A stretch of 64,000 nucleotides of DNA from Anaerosomatales bacterium (GTDB lineage: Bacteria; Actinomycetota; Coriobacteriia; Anaerosomatales; Anaerosomataceae), in contig JASEEU010000006.1 of assembly GCA_030019445.1 (NCBI GenBank), positions 1-64,000 on the forward strand, given 5' to 3'. The notes under the pieces are model-generated. The model had not been told where the DNA came from. It saw only the letters and a list, made by a program, of their open reading frames with translations, and did no database searches. This document shows, one piece after another, positions 24,805-32,761 of the stretch (positions within the stretch are counted from its first letter, which is position 1; each line of letters opens with the position of its first letter). Position numbers and translations under genes: made by a program.

Positions 24805-25199
24805 TGACCTCCCTGCGCCCCCTCACCCGAGACGCGGCAGAGCGGTTCATGGCCCGCCAACCGTACGAGGCGCGCTTCCATGTGAGCCTCATCGGCAGGC
24901 ACGGCGGCTTCCAGTCGATACCGGTGCTGTCCGCCGAGGAGTTCGTCAGGGTCGCGCGTGAGCTCGATCCGGTGTTCTCGGCCGACGCGCTCGCCGTGTG
25001 GGTCGCCGAACGGCTCGGCGATCCGGAGCTTGGCGAGGCGTTGCGGGAGGCGTGTCTGGCTGAGCCGGCGTTCCATCAGGCCCCGGCGGCGCACGTGTTG
25101 ATGGCCGAGCGGCTAGCGGAGGCCGAGCAGGCTCTGGGGCTCGTTCCCGAGCGCACGGCCGGTGCCGACGCGGAGACCACGGTCGCGGCGGAAGCGTAG
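24804..25199 (+). CDS. AOR-associated small protein, module 2
   Basis: A 131-residue helical protein, the shortest and most diverged member of the family following each AOR. It retains the core WVAERLGDPELGEAL, equivalent to W-[IL]-x-x-x-x-GDxELAxAI of the others, but lacks a clear RLVG. The ATG overlaps the AOR stop (GTG 24801 is the in-frame alternative). The tail is Ala/Glu-rich. A dedicated assembly or proofreading partner for AOR 2 is the contextual guess. Confidence 0.75.
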   Translation: MTSLRPLTRDAAERFMARQPYEARFHVSLIGRHGGFQSIPVLSAEEFVRVARELDPVFSADALAVWVAERLGDPELGEALREACLAEPAFHQAPAAHVLMAERLAEAEQALGLVPERTAGADAETTVAAEA

Positions 25200-25211
25200 C
25201 GCAGGGACGGA

Positions 25212-25244
25212 CCGTGGGGGCGGGCGGAGCGTTCGCCCCCACGG
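25212..25244 (+). terminator. 11-bp hairpin after AOR module 2
   Basis: CCGTGGGGGCG at 25212-25222 pairs perfectly with 25234-25244 around an 11-base loop, 12 bases after the stop. The T-rich GTTGTCT follows. Likely terminator of AOR module 2. Confidence 0.68.
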
Positions 25245-25335
25245 GTTGTCTCCGGAGAGCGCGAGCCAGGCGCCCGCTGTCCGGAGCCAACGGCGCTCGG
25301 CGCCCCCGGCTCCCGCGCCGCCGTCCCGTGCGCGC

Positions 25336-25391
25336 TCGGTCTCGATGAAGCCTGCGGTGCCGGCCACAGGTACACCTCCTTGGGAGATCGA
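25336..25391 (+). ncRNA. Structured RNA element, copy 2
   Basis: Second copy of the element at 4655. P1 is CGGTCTC (25337-25343) with GAGATCG (25384-25390), plus an outer U-A pair. P2 is GCCTG (25350-25354) with CAGGT (25367-25371). TGCCGG in the P2 loop and CCTCCTTGG in the junction are identical to copy 1. Compared with copy 1, three P1 pairs and most P2 pairs change while pairing is kept, including G-U pairs that require the plus strand. A strong hairpin follows 44 bases later. The livK promoter candidate lies further downstream, so the RNA is probably transcribed separately or as an AOR-unit 3' tail. Confidence 0.58.
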
Positions 25392-25434
25392 ACGCGACCC
25401 TCACCCTTACCTCCGGGTCGGTTGCGGCAGCGAC

Positions 25435-25470
25435 GAGGGGGGCCGGGCGATGAGCAGCCCGGCCCCCCTC
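25435..25470 (+). terminator. 14-bp GC hairpin downstream of RNA element
   Basis: GAGGGGGGCCGGGC at 25435-25448 pairs perfectly with 25457-25470 around an 8-base loop. It could end the small RNA, paralleling the hairpin at 4752 after copy 1, and it insulates livK. Confidence 0.65.
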
Positions 25471-25519
25471 TCGCACGTATGCAGTTCTTCGCACGTCCTA
25501 TGCAATATGCATAAGGAAT

Positions 25520-25550
25520 AGATTCTCCTGCATCTAATGCGCTAGAATCT
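25520..25550 (+). promoter_or_regulatory. Candidate livK promoter/operator
   Basis: AGATTCT (25520-25526) and AGAATCT (25544-25550) form a perfect 7-bp inverted repeat. The right arm overlaps TAGAAT (25543-25548), a five-of-six match to a -10 box, 48 bases before the livK start. No good -35 is seen, which fits an activator-dependent or repressed promoter. Confidence 0.42.
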
Positions 25551-25595
25551 CGGTTTACTAGCTAGTGCGCCTTCGAAGATGAAGGAGGTAGGCGT

Positions 25596-26792
25596 ATGTG
25601 GCATGAGCGGACACGCAAGCTTCTCGCGGTCGGGCTCGCGCTCGCGCTGGCGGCCAGCATGTTCGGCCTGGTCGGCTGCAACGGCACCGAGGACGGCGGC
25701 GAGGAGGACGGCGGCGAAGCGGGGGCTACCGAGACCATCAAGATCGGTGTCCACACCTCGCTCACCGGTGGCCTTGCCGACTATGGCTTTGCCGCCGCGG
25801 AGGCCCTGAAGATCGCGGCAGAGGACTTCTCGGGCTTCGAGGTCGACGGCACGACCTACGAGATCGAGCTGGTCATCAAGGACGACAAGGGCGAGCCAGC
25901 TGAGGCCCCCATCGTCGCCCAGCAGCTCGTGGATGAGGGCGTCATCGGCGTCATCGGCTGCCTGACCTCGGGCAACACGAACGCCTCGCTCCCCATCTAC
26001 CAGTCGGCCGGTATCCCGGTGATCTCCGGTTCGGCCACCGCGCCTGACCTGACCGAGGCTGGTTTCGAGAACTTCTTCCGGACCTGCCTGCGCGACGACC
26101 TCCAGGGTGCGGCCATCGGCGAGTGGGCCGTTGAGCTCGGTTCCAAGAAGGCCGTCGTCATGGACGACCGCGGCGACTACGCCGTGGCGCTCGGCAACGA
26201 GGTCCAGGCGGCCCTCGAGGCGGCCGGCGTCGACGTTCTGCGCCAGGAAGGCCAGGAGGGTGACGTGGACTTCTCGGCCCAGGTCAACAACATCAAGAAC
26301 TTCGGACCTGACGCGGTCATCTTCACCGGCTACCACCGCGAAGCGGGCCTGCTCTTCAAGCAGCTGAAGGAAGCCGGAGTTGACGCGCAGTTCATGGGCG
26401 GCGACGGCATCAAGTCCGATGAGATCGCCGCTGAGGCGGGCGGCGCCGAGAACGTCGAAGGCGCGCTCTGCACCTTCGGCGGCTTCGCCCAGGAGAACAT
26501 GCCCGGGTACGCTGAGTTCGCGGCCAAGTTCCGTGAGGCCACCGGCAAAGAGGCCGGTCCGTACTCAGAGAACAACTACGATGCGCTCGGCGCGCTCGTG
26601 GACGCCATCAAGATCGCCGGCGGCACCGACGGCGCGGCACTGATCGATGCGCTGCACGAGGTGGAGTACGACGGAGTCCAGGGGACGCTGACCTTCGACG
26701 ACAAGGGCGATGTCTCGGTTCCCGGAGGCGGCGGCACCGACCTCATCCCGCGCTTCGAGTTCACCGAAGGCACGTGGCAGTTCATCGGATAG
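25596..26792 (+). CDS. livK: Branched-chain amino-acid type ABC transporter substrate-binding lipoprotein
   Basis: A 398-residue type I periplasmic-binding-fold lipoprotein. A basic N-terminus and hydrophobic core end at the lipobox LVGC, followed by an acidic Gly/Glu linker. The mature domain begins TIKIGVHTSLTGGLADYG, the typical Liv/amide-binding opening. AAGGAGG precedes the ATG. It should capture the ligand outside the membrane and deliver it to the LivHM permease encoded next. Ligands of this family include leucine, isoleucine, valine, urea, short amides and aromatic acids, so the exact substrate is open. Confidence 0.9.
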   Translation: MWHERTRKLLAVGLALALAASMFGLVGCNGTEDGGEEDGGEAGATETIKIGVHTSLTGGLADYGFAAAEALKIAAEDFSGFEVDGTTYEIELVIKDDKGEPAEAPIVAQQLVDEGVIGVIGCLTSGNTNASLPIYQSAGIPVISGSATAPDLTEAGFENFFRTCLRDDLQGAAIGEWAVELGSKKAVVMDDRGDYAVALGNEVQAALEAAGVDVLRQEGQEGDVDFSAQVNNIKNFGPDAVIFTGYHREAGLLFKQLKEAGVDAQFMGGDGIKSDEIAAEAGGAENVEGALCTFGGFAQENMPGYAEFAAKFREATGKEAGPYSENNYDALGALVDAIKIAGGTDGAALIDALHEVEYDGVQGTLTFDDKGDVSVPGGGGTDLIPRFEFTEGTWQFIG

Positions 26793-26973
26793 CACGATCG
26801 TGACGCATGCATGCGCGGGGCCGGGCCAGCGTCCGGCCCCGCGTCATGTGCGACGACGGTCCCACTGCGGCGCGCCCGGCGTCCACGAGGGCCGTCTCTC
26901 TGGTAGAGTGTGATGCACCTCACGGGTGCTTCGCCACGGAGCGGATGCTCGCAGCGGTGACGGGAAGGTACGG

Positions 26974-28194
26974 ATGAGTTTCGAGCACGTATTCAGTCTG
27001 ACGGTGTCGGGGGTCACCGTCGGCATGATCTACGCGCTGATCGCGCTGGGCTACACGATGGTCTATGGCGTGCTGCAGCTGATCAACTTCGCCCACGGTG
27101 AGGTCTTCACCGTCGGCGGCTACATCGCCGCTTCGACCCTCATCTGGATCGGCGTCGACGCGAGCACGCCGCTGTGGGTGAAACTCGGCTACTTCGCGCT
27201 GGCGCTCGTGGTCTCGGTGGTTGTCACCGCCACGCTCGGTTGGCTCATCGAGCGGGTCGCGTACCGACCGCTGCGCGGGCGCTCGCGGATCATCCCGCTC
27301 CTCTCGGCCATCGGCGTGTCCATCTTCCTGCAGAACCTGCTCATCGTCATCTTCGGCCCCGAGCCGATCATCATGCCGACCGCGATCGTGCCGGCCGGCT
27401 TCGTGAACGTCTTCGGCGCCCGCGTGCGCATCCTGCAGATCATCGTGATCGCCGTTTCGTTGCTCTTGATGGCGCTGCTCACGTGGATCGTGAAGGGCAC
27501 GCGCATCGGCAAGGCGATGCGGGCGACCTCACAGGACCGCGAGGCTGCCGAGATGATGGGCATCGAGACCAACCGCACCATCTCCTTCACCTTCGTCATC
27601 GGCTCGGCGCTCGCCGCGATCGGCGGCTTCATCGTGGCGATGTACTATGGCTCGCTGCAGTTCGACACGGGATTCCTCTACGGCCTCAAGGCGTTCACCG
27701 CCGCCGTCCTCGGGGGCATCGGCAACATCCCCGGCGCGGTCGTGGGTTCGCTCATCCTCGGCCTGGCCGAGAACTGGGGCGTCGGTCTCACGCTCGGCTT
27801 GCTCGCGTGGCTGTTCGTCGTGGGGCTCGCGCTCGGTCTCTACATCCAGATGGTGCATGCGCCCCGGCGTCGCATCGACCACATCGCCGACGAGTTCCGC
27901 ACGCCGGAGTACGAGGGCCGCCTGAAGGCCGTCTACCGGCTCGCGCCGGTGGTGGCCGTCAAGACGCTGCTCTCGGAGCGCACCGACGCGCTCGTGCACG
28001 TCTCGGCACGGCACGCGGTCCAGCTCATGGCCGGCAACCTCGTCCTGTTCGCCTTCGCTGTCGTGTTCTTCATGAACGGCGATGTGCAGTTCTCGTCCAA
28101 GTGGCAGCACGTCATCTCGTTCGCGGTGCTCATGGCCATCCTCATGTTCCGGCCCTCGGGCATCCTCGGCGAGAACATCCAGGAGAAGGTGTAG
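26974..28194 (+). CDS. livH: Liv-type ABC transporter permease LivH
   Basis: A 406-residue inner-membrane permease. The N-terminal MIYALIALGYTMVYGVLQLI and INFAHGEVFTVGGY are hallmark LivH sequences. About eight hydrophobic helices are present. ATG 26974 after GGGAAGG is preferred over an upstream reading with a polar extension. It is longer than the usual 290-300 residues because of an extra C-terminal stretch of about 100 residues with another two hydrophobic helices. livM starts two bases after the stop. Confidence 0.9.
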   Translation: MSFEHVFSLTVSGVTVGMIYALIALGYTMVYGVLQLINFAHGEVFTVGGYIAASTLIWIGVDASTPLWVKLGYFALALVVSVVVTATLGWLIERVAYRPLRGRSRIIPLLSAIGVSIFLQNLLIVIFGPEPIIMPTAIVPAGFVNVFGARVRILQIIVIAVSLLLMALLTWIVKGTRIGKAMRATSQDREAAEMMGIETNRTISFTFVIGSALAAIGGFIVAMYYGSLQFDTGFLYGLKAFTAAVLGGIGNIPGAVVGSLILGLAENWGVGLTLGLLAWLFVVGLALGLYIQMVHAPRRRIDHIADEFRTPEYEGRLKAVYRLAPVVAVKTLLSERTDALVHVSARHAVQLMAGNLVLFAFAVVFFMNGDVQFSSKWQHVISFAVLMAILMFRPSGILGENIQEKV

Positions 28195-28196
28195 CC

Positions 28197-29339
28197 ATGG
28201 CCGGGACATTCAGGCGCGTGGCGGACGTGTTCGGGCGGATCCCGCGGTGGGTGTACATCGTGGCCGCGCTCGTGCTGGCGATCGTGTTCCCGATGCTCGA
28301 GCAAGCCGGGCTCATGCAGACGCTATGGCTGCGCCTCGGCACGAGGACGCTCGTCTATGTTCTGCTGGCGGTCGGGTTGAACCTCGTGCTTGGCGAGACG
28401 GGGCTACTGCACCTCGGCTACGTGGCGTTCTTCGCCGTGGGAGCGTACTCGACGGCCATCCTCTCCTCGCCGCGGCTCGGCATCCACTGGAACTTCTGGG
28501 TGATCATCGTGATCGCGACGGTGCTCGCGATGCTCTTCGGCTTCGTCATCGGCATGCCGACCCTGCGATTGCGCGGAGACTACCTCGCTATCGTGACCCT
28601 CGCCTTCGGCGAGATCACGCGCATGACGTTCAACAACTGGGAGAGCGTGACCAACGGCCCCGGCGGCATCCCGGGCATCTTCCCACCCAACCTGTTCGGG
28701 TGGGTGGTGGACAAGCCCGCCGAGTTCTTCTACCTGCTGCTCGCCAGCGTCGTCCTCGTCGTGTGGCTCCTCAACAACCTCAAGAAGTCGCGCGTCGGGC
28801 GCGCGTGGAACGCGCTCCGGGAGGACGAGATCGCCTCGCACCACTCCGGCGTGCGCCCCACGCAGGTCAAGATGCTTGCGGTCGTGCTCAGCTCGGGTAT
28901 CGCCGGTCTGGCGGGCGCGATCTTCGCCTACTACCAGCAGTTCATCAACCCGACGTACTTCCTCTTCATGCAGTCGACGATCGTCGTCTGCATGGTCGTT
29001 CTCGGCGGCATGGGCTCGATCCCCGGCGCCATCGTGGGTGCGGTCGTGCTCGACGCCACGCCCGAGATCATCCGCCAGGCGTTCACCCAGTGGCTGCCCG
29101 ACGCGCTCGGCTCGGACTTCCTGCCGGGCGTGCAGACGGCGTTGCAGACCGATTTCGACCGCTATCGGATGCTCATCTTCGGCCTCGTCATCGTGTTGAT
29201 GGTGATATTCCGGCCCGAAGGGCTCCTGCCCGATCAGCTCTGGCGCCGCGAGGTCCACGACGAGGACCCGCGCGACCAGGAGCACACCCGCCAGCACCTC
29301 TTCGACTTCGAAGAGGGCGAGAAGGACCTGGAGGTGTAG
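28197..29339 (+). CDS. livM: Liv-type ABC transporter permease LivM
   Basis: A 380-residue membrane permease, the partner of LivH. It carries [17 protein letters not shown] and the family motif [20 protein letters not shown] (EAA-like coupling region follows around [13 protein letters not shown]). The hydrophilic C-terminal tail is rich in Asp, Glu and His. The ATG follows the livH stop by two bases, and livG begins three bases after its own stop, so the transporter is one operon. Confidence 0.9.
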   Translation: MAGTFRRVADVFGRIPRWVYIVAALVLAIVFPMLEQAGLMQTLWLRLGTRTLVYVLLAVGLNLVLGETGLLHLGYVAFFAVGAYSTAILSSPRLGIHWNFWVIIVIATVLAMLFGFVIGMPTLRLRGDYLAIVTLAFGEITRMTFNNWESVTNGPGGIPGIFPPNLFGWVVDKPAEFFYLLLASVVLVVWLLNNLKKSRVGRAWNALREDEIASHHSGVRPTQVKMLAVVLSSGIAGLAGAIFAYYQQFINPTYFLFMQSTIVVCMVVLGGMGSIPGAIVGAVVLDATPEIIRQAFTQWLPDALGSDFLPGVQTALQTDFDRYRMLIFGLVIVLMVIFRPEGLLPDQLWRREVHDEDPRDQEHTRQHLFDFEEGEKDLEV

Positions 29340-29342
29340 CGG

Positions 29343-30134
29343 ATGGCCGAAGTCGTTCTCGATGTCCGCAGCATCACCAAGACCTTCGGAGGCCTGAAGG
29401 CGGTCAACGACCTGTCGTTCGTCGTGCGCGAAGGCGAGATCGTCTCGCTCATCGGGCCCAACGGCAGCGGCAAGACGACCACGTTCAACCTGATCACCGG
29501 CCTTTACGAGCCGGACTCCGGCGACGTCTTGCTCAAAGACGAGTCCATCGCCGGTCTCAAACCGGGCCAGATCTACGAGCGCGGCATCTCCCGCACGTTC
29601 CAGATGCTGCGGCTGTTCTCCAACATGAGCATCCTCGACAACGTGCTCGTCGGCATGCACGGTCGCACCAGGGCGAACGTCATCGACTGCATGCTGCACA
29701 CACCGCGTATGCGCCGCGAGGAAGCGGAGTCCGTCGCGCGGGCCAAGGAGATCCTCGGCCTGTTCCCCGGCCGCTTCCCCGCGAGCCGACACTCGCAGCC
29801 CGCGCTGTCGCTCTCGTACGCGAACCGCCGTCGCCTGGAGATCGCGCGCGCGCTCGCCGGCGAACCGGCGCTCTTGCTCCTTGACGAGCCGGTCGCCGGC
29901 ATGAACCCCGCCGAGAGCCTCGAGGTCATGCGGCAGATCCGCGACCTGAGGGACATGGGCTACACGATCCTCATGATCGAGCACGACATGAACGTCATCA
30001 TGGGCGCGTCAGATCGCGTGATCGCGATGGACCACGGCGAGAAGATCGCCGAGGGCGCGCCCCAGGAGGTAGCGAACGACCCCGCCGTTGTGGAGGCGTA
30101 TCTTGGCAAGCGAGGCGCAGACACCGCTTCTTGA
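29343..30134 (+). CDS. livG: Liv-type ABC transporter ATPase LivG
   Basis: A 263-residue ABC ATPase. Walker A is GPNGSGKTT near residue 39. The signature region is unusual, [19 protein letters not shown], with LSYAN in place of LSYGQ. Walker B is [10 protein letters not shown], and the conserved His is in IEHDM. The C-terminus [21 protein letters not shown] is LivG-specific. GGAGG lies just before the ATG. It powers LivHM together with LivF, whose start lies inside this gene. Confidence 0.9.
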   Translation: MAEVVLDVRSITKTFGGLKAVNDLSFVVREGEIVSLIGPNGSGKTTTFNLITGLYEPDSGDVLLKDESIAGLKPGQIYERGISRTFQMLRLFSNMSILDNVLVGMHGRTRANVIDCMLHTPRMRREEAESVARAKEILGLFPGRFPASRHSQPALSLSYANRRRLEIARALAGEPALLLLDEPVAGMNPAESLEVMRQIRDLRDMGYTILMIEHDMNVIMGASDRVIAMDHGEKIAEGAPQEVANDPAVVEAYLGKRGADTAS

Positions 30135-30831
30135 GTTCGTGGGCGTCCATACGCACTACGGACGCATCCCGATCCTCAAGGACGTCAACTACCGGGTCTA
30201 CCCGGGTGAGATCGTCTGCCTGCTGGGCGGCAACGCCTCGGGCAAGTCGACGACGATGAAGACCATCCTCGGCATCGTGAAGCCGACCACAGGCAAGGTC
30301 TTCTTCGACGGCGAGGACATCACCGGGCTGCGCACCGCCGAGCGGATCAAGCGCGGTATCGCGACGGTGCCCGAGAACCGGCGTCTCTTCCCGCACCTCA
30401 CCGTGCTCGAGAACCTCGAGATGGGCGCGTACACCCGCAAGGACGCTGAGGGCATCGCGTCCGACCTCGAGCGCGTGTTCGAGCTCTACCCGCGCGTGTT
30501 CGAGCGCCGCGCGCAGCGCGCCGGGACGCTCTCGGGAGGCGAGCAGCAGATGGTGGCGTTCGCGCGCGCGCTCATGTCGCGACCGCGCCTCATCATCATG
30601 GACGAGCCGTCCATGGGGCTCGCCCCGGCACTCGTCGACCAGTCGTTCGACACCATCGCCGAGATCAACAAGCAGGGCGTCTCGATCTTCGTGGTCGAGC
30701 AGAACGCCACCGCCGCGCTCTCCATCGCGAACCGCGGCTACGTCCTCCAGAACGGCCAGGTCGTGATGGAGGGCGCCGCGCGCGAGCTTCTCGAGAACGA
30801 GGAGCTCAAGCGCGCCTATCTCGGCGGGTAG
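30103..30831 (+). CDS. livF: Liv-type ABC transporter ATPase LivF
   Basis: A 242-residue ABC ATPase. Walker A is GGNASGKST, the signature is LSGGEQQ, Walker B is LIIMDEPSMG, and VVEQNA holds the switch residue (Gln-Asn here, as usual for LivF). The TTG start at 30103 is chosen because GGAGG sits six bases before it. The coding region overlaps livG by 32 bases in another frame, which implies coupled translation. Confidence 0.9.
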   Translation: MASEAQTPLLEFVGVHTHYGRIPILKDVNYRVYPGEIVCLLGGNASGKSTTMKTILGIVKPTTGKVFFDGEDITGLRTAERIKRGIATVPENRRLFPHLTVLENLEMGAYTRKDAEGIASDLERVFELYPRVFERRAQRAGTLSGGEQQMVAFARALMSRPRLIIMDEPSMGLAPALVDQSFDTIAEINKQGVSIFVVEQNATAALSIANRGYVLQNGQVVMEGAARELLENEELKRAYLGG

Positions 30832-31190
30832 CAGGCACCCCGCTCCGCGCGGCCGGCGAGACGCGTCGTGCTCTGCGCTCGCGAACCAGGTCTCCGAGAC
30901 CTGCGGGCAGCATCCCAAGTATTGAACTATCAACTACTGATAGTCATTTCGTCAGTGAGCTGAACCTACCTTAACGCCCTCACCTCACACTGCCATGCCC
31001 TCAAGCAGGGGTTTCTCGCAATCAACCCTGCATGTAACTAGGGTTACTACCTCTCGTCTGCTCCGTTTAACTATCAGAGATTGCGAGATTGACACTATTA
31101 ACTCCCTCCCTTTCGATAGAACGTGGCGGTCCGGCATCCGCCAGGGCCGTGGTGCGCACAGCACCCGGAGAGAACGGAAGGGGTGAGGGT
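30832..31190 (+). other. Intergenic region upstream of AOR module 3
   Basis: No gene is visible. CAGGTCT/AGACCTG (30887-30903) is a small hairpin that could end the liv operon. The AT-rich part contains the inverted repeat ACTATCA/TGATAGT (30926-30944), a further AACCCT/AGGGTT pair (31024-31045) and another ACTATCA near 31071. TTGACA at 31089-31094 is a perfect -35 box, but its -10 (GATAGA at 31115) is poorly spaced. Duplicated sequence begins at 31168. Confidence 0.5.
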
Positions 31191-32027
31191 ATGGGTGAAG
31201 AGCTCTGGTTCGACTCGGCCATGTGGCTGGTCTGGCTCGCGCCGTTCGCTGGCGTGCTCGCCGCAGGGCTCACACGCCGCCGTGACCCGGTGATCGAGGG
31301 CGACCGCGTGCTCAGGCACGATCCGGCCGCGATCCTCGAGCACTGGACCCACGGCATCGGCACGGCGGTGCTGCTCGCGAGCGGCATCGCGCTGGGAGTT
31401 TGGTTCACGCCGGCGCTCGTCGGGAGCGGCGAGCCGGTGCGGGCCTGGATGAACGTGCACTTCGCGGCGACCGTGGTGTTCCTGTTCGGGACCTTCTACT
31501 ACGGCGCCAACACGCTGCTGGCGGTCAAGCGCTTCAAAGAGCACCTGCCCACCAAAGACGCGCTCGACTTCACCAAGCGTCACTACGGGCTCCTGCTCGG
31601 CTTCAAGAAGTTCACCTTCCCGCCCGAGCGCAAGTACTTCGAGTCCGAGAAGATGGCCTACCTGCTCGCGCTCGGCGCCACCGCCGTGGTGATCCTCACC
31701 GGCTTCGTGAAGGTCGCGGCTCACGCGGCCGACCTGCCGGCGGGGCTCATGGCGGTCGTGACGCCCGTGCACGACATCGCGGCCATCGCGATGCTCGCCT
31801 TCTTCCTCGCCCACGTCTTCTTCGCCGCGGTCCTCCCGGCGAGCTGGCCGGTCCTCAAGTCCATGTTCACCGGCTACGTCTCGCTCGAGCACGTCAAGAA
31901 GGAGCACGCGGGCTGGCTCGCCGAGCTCGAAGGGCGCGAGGTCTCCGAAGAGACCGGCCCTTCTGACGGCGCGGCCGCATGATCGGGTCGTCCCGACCCT
32001 GAAAGGATTCACCATGGCAGATACAGA
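31168..32027 (+). repeat. 860-bp near-identical block, copy B
   Basis: Copy of 21064-21923 at constant offset 10104 with four mismatches by eye. Two of the differences near the 3' end (CTCAAGTCCATG) match the third cytochrome b gene at 35305 instead, which hints at patchy gene conversion. Confidence 0.92.
31191..31982 (+). CDS. Membrane cytochrome b subunit, AOR module 3
   Basis: 263 residues, identical to the module 2 protein except for Val in GEPVRAW and Phe in VVFLFG. The same formate-dehydrogenase-gamma-like fold and haem-ligand His residues are present. It has the same ribosome-binding site and the same 31-base gap to its Fe-S gene, since both are inside the duplicated block. The upstream promoter region is different, so the two copies are probably expressed under different conditions. 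Confidence 0.9.
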   Translation: MGEELWFDSAMWLVWLAPFAGVLAAGLTRRRDPVIEGDRVLRHDPAAILEHWTHGIGTAVLLASGIALGVWFTPALVGSGEPVRAWMNVHFAATVVFLFGTFYYGANTLLAVKRFKEHLPTKDALDFTKRHYGLLLGFKKFTFPPERKYFESEKMAYLLALGATAVVILTGFVKVAAHAADLPAGLMAVVTPVHDIAAIAMLAFFLAHVFFAAVLPASWPVLKSMFTGYVSLEHVKKEHAGWLAELEGREVSEETGPSDGAAA

Positions 32028-32715
32028 GAACGGCAAGGCACCCGAGCAGGCTGCCGCGGGAGTCAGCCGTCGCCAGTTCCTTACCGGTATCGGAGGGCTC
32101 GGCGTCGGCGCTCTTCTCGGCGGCGTGTTCGTCAACGGATTCCTGCTGCCTGAAGAGGTCGTTGCGATCCCCGCCTCGGACGGCTACCTGCTCGTGGACA
32201 CCAAGAAGTGCGGCGGCTGCGAGAGCTGCATGCTGGCGTGCTCGCTCGTCCACACCGGACGGTCGAACATCAACCTGTCGCGCATCCAGGTCACGCAGAA
32301 CCCGTTCAACGCGTATCCGAACGTGGTCGACGTGGTCCAGTGCCGACAGTGCCCGTATCCGAGCTGCGTGGACGCGTGCCCCACGGGCGCGATGCACGCC
32401 GATGCCGAGACGGGCGTCCGCATGGTCGACGAGGCGAAGTGCATCGGCTGCGAGCGCTGCGTGAACGCGTGCCCCTTCACCCCGTCGCGCGTGCAGTGGA
32501 ACTACGAAGACGGTCACGCCCAGAAGTGCGACCTGTGCGCCAACACCCCCTACTGGAACGAAGAGGGCGGTGCGGACGGCAAGCAGGCGTGCGTGGCGGT
32601 GTGCCCGCACAACGCGATCTCGTTCACGCCGCGCATCCCCGTCCAGACGGACGACGGCTATCAGGTCAACCTGCGCAACGCGCACTGGGGCAACCTGATG
32701 TACCCCACGACCTGA
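32014..32715 (+). CDS. Tat-signal 4x[4Fe-4S] subunit, AOR module 3
   Basis: A 233-residue Fe-S subunit with Tat motif SRRQFLTG (R19-R20) and four Cys groups: CGGCESCMLACS, CRQCPYPSCVDACP, CIGCERCVNACP, and CDLCAN with CVAVCP. Only its first few codons fall in the duplicated block; the rest is clearly diverged from the module 2 subunit and closer to that of module 4 in CIGCERCVNACPFTPSRVQW. It connects the module 3 AOR with cytochrome b. Confidence 0.9.
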   Translation: MADTENGKAPEQAAAGVSRRQFLTGIGGLGVGALLGGVFVNGFLLPEEVVAIPASDGYLLVDTKKCGGCESCMLACSLVHTGRSNINLSRIQVTQNPFNAYPNVVDVVQCRQCPYPSCVDACPTGAMHADAETGVRMVDEAKCIGCERCVNACPFTPSRVQWNYEDGHAQKCDLCANTPYWNEEGGADGKQACVAVCPHNAISFTPRIPVQTDDGYQVNLRNAHWGNLMYPTT

Positions 32716-32761
32716 TGCGTCGCCCGGCAGACGACGCTCTCTGAGAAGGAGGCACAGCCAG

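Larger units (their letters stand above)
25200..25595 (+). other. Intergenic region between AOR module 2 and the Liv transporter
   Basis: No protein gene is convincing here. In order it contains the terminator at 25212, a GC-rich stretch, the structured RNA copy at 25336, a second strong hairpin at 25435, and an AT-rich promoter region before livK. Confidence 0.6.

Noticed and set aside
25113-25367. Reverse-strand small ORF with AAGGAGG just before GTG
   Set aside because: The apparent ribosome-binding site is the complement of the conserved RNA junction; the peptide is low complexity and the equivalent copy at 4700 has no matching reading frame.
25336-25595. Structured RNA as a livK leader riboswitch
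   Set aside because: A -10 box and inverted repeat lie downstream of the RNA and its hairpin, and the other copy has no downstream co-directional gene, so a cis leader is not the simplest reading. It is not excluded.
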